Of a stretch of 64,000 nucleotides of DNA, positions 63,377 through 64,000 are shown one piece after another. Made by a program: the position numbers and the translations under genes. Source of the DNA: Pirellula sp. (GTDB lineage: Bacteria; Planctomycetota; Planctomycetia; Pirellulales; Lacipirellulaceae); the NCBI GenBank assembly GCA_013822725.1, contig PNKX01000008.1, positions 1 through 64,000 on the forward strand. Direction: 5' to 3'. Within the stretch, counting starts at the first letter, position 1; every line of letters begins with the position of its first letter. The notes under the pieces were generated by a model. That model was given only the letters and a program-made list of their open reading frames with translations. It was not told the DNA's origin and did not search any database.

Positions 63377-64000
63377 ATGTCAGACTTCCTCCAACTCGCC
63401 AACCGCCGCATCGCCCTCTTCGGCGTCGCCAATCGCAAGAGCGTCGCCTACCACGTCGGCCAAGTGCTGCGCGAAGCCGGCGCCGAGGTCGTCTACGTCG
63501 TCCGTTCGCCCGAGCGCCAAGCCTCCGTCGCCAAACTCGTCGGCGACGCCCCGATCTACGTCTGCGACGTCGAACATCAAGACCAGATCGACCGCCTCGC
63601 CGCCCAACTCGCCGCCGACTTCGAAGTTCTCCACGGCGTCGTCCACTCGATCGCCTTCGCCGCGTACGACGAGCGCGGCATGCGTCCCTTCCACGAAACG
63701 TCCCGCGAGCAGATTCTCCGCACGTTCGACGTCAGCTGCTTCTCTCTGATCGCCGTCGCCAACGCGCTGAAGGACCAACTCGCCCGCGACTCCTCGGTGG
63801 TGACGATCTCGATCAGCACCACCCGCATGGCGAGCGAGAACTACGGCTTCATGGCCCCCGTGAAGGCGGCGCTCGACTCCAGCCTCGCCTTCCTCGCGAA
63901 GTCGTTCAGTCAATTTTCCGAAGTCCGCTTCAACGCCGTCGCCCCTGGCCTGCTGAAGACCAGCGCCTCCGCCGGCATTCCCGGCTACGTCGATTCCTAC
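63377..64000 (+). CDS. fabI: Enoyl-ACP reductase FabI-like, 3' end outside window
   Basis: The last step of fatty acid elongation, reducing enoyl-ACP with NAD(P)H. About 208 of the usual 260 residues or so are present. The N-terminus is a FabI-type Rossmann start ([20 protein letters not shown]), and the catalytic YxxMxxxK is Tyr156-Met159-Lys163. The second, helper tyrosine normal at position 146 is replaced by Ile in [22 protein letters not shown] and [15 protein letters not shown] are also family marks. ATG 63377 is clear. It forms part of the lipid cluster. Confidence 0.9.
   Translation, partial: MSDFLQLANRRIALFGVANRKSVAYHVGQVLREAGAEVVYVVRSPERQASVAKLVGDAPIYVCDVEHQDQIDRLAAQLAADFEVLHGVVHSIAFAAYDERGMRPFHETSREQILRTFDVSCFSLIAVANALKDQLARDSSVVTISISTTRMASENYGFMAPVKAALDSSLAFLAKSFSQFSEVRFNAVAPGLLKTSASAGIPGYVDSY

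Overview
The window is high-GC bacterial chromosome that reads as a non-anammox planctomycete, most like the Pirellulales/Lacipirellulaceae. The signs are two DUF1559 pseudopilin-like proteins, a PEP-CTERM protein, a sulfatase beside a DUF1559/lipoprotein pair, several small lipoproteins of planctomycete type, an FHA-GAF histidine kinase, lipid A genes and a large type II secretion operon full of low-complexity linkers. I see no rRNA, tRNA, CRISPR array, phage or transposase gene. Two genes are cut by the window: purine nucleoside phosphorylase at the left edge and FabI at the right edge.

Layout. 1-5.5 kb, minus strand: purine/deoxynucleoside salvage (PNP, DeoC, AMP nucleosidase, guanine deaminase-like) interleaved with a DUF1559 protein and a PEP-CTERM protein. 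5.8-21.8 kb, plus strand: a type II secretion operon (gspE, F, G, H, I, J, K, L, M, D and a lipoprotein), with a four-helix-bundle (S23/IVP) gene set exactly between gspE and gspF inside a 29-bp inverted repeat. 21.7-30.5 kb: BON-domain protein, aldose epimerase, GreA, a CT398-like zinc-ribbon protein, an AT-rich unknown, then rpoD and dnaG. 30.7-35.6 kb: HtrA-like protease, Aat, a small lipoprotein, and a histidine kinase/response regulator pair. 36-39.7 kb: OmpH/Skp, LpxC, LpxA and a Gfo/Idh/MocA oxidoreductase (outer-membrane lipid A module). 39.8-57.3 kb: mixed housekeeping and planctomycete-specific genes (ABC-2 permease, acylphosphatase, a C-X4-C-H protein, HAD phosphatase, NUDIX, large membrane protein, DUF1559, sulfatase, xylulokinase, lipoproteins). 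57.7-64 kb, plus strand: a compact lipid cluster of KAS, ACP, two CrtI-like FAD oxidoreductases, FabZ and FabI, which resembles part of the gene sets proposed for ladderane lipids.

The most unusual feature is the intergenic DNA. Nearly every longer spacer holds a palindromic element. Several families (called A to H here) have arms of about 25-45 nt, and most of those arms are built from degenerate 9-nt units. Family A often carries family B, D or H as a second hairpin inside its loop, while B also stands alone elsewhere. A separate 84-nt GC-rich palindrome (called P) has a conserved asymmetric centre. Some elements merge with genes: family A supplies the last two codons and stop of two genes and the stop of a third, P codes for the leader of the GspH pseudopilin, and family G codes for the N-terminus of an oxidoreductase. 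All five spacers of the lipid cluster contain a palindrome. The S23/IVP unit has the same architecture with a gene in the loop, and it is laid out like the intervening sequences known from 23S rRNA. I regard this system of nested, period-9 palindromes, and the IVS-like unit in the secretion operon, as the best candidates for something undescribed. The family letters are mine and carry no outside meaning.
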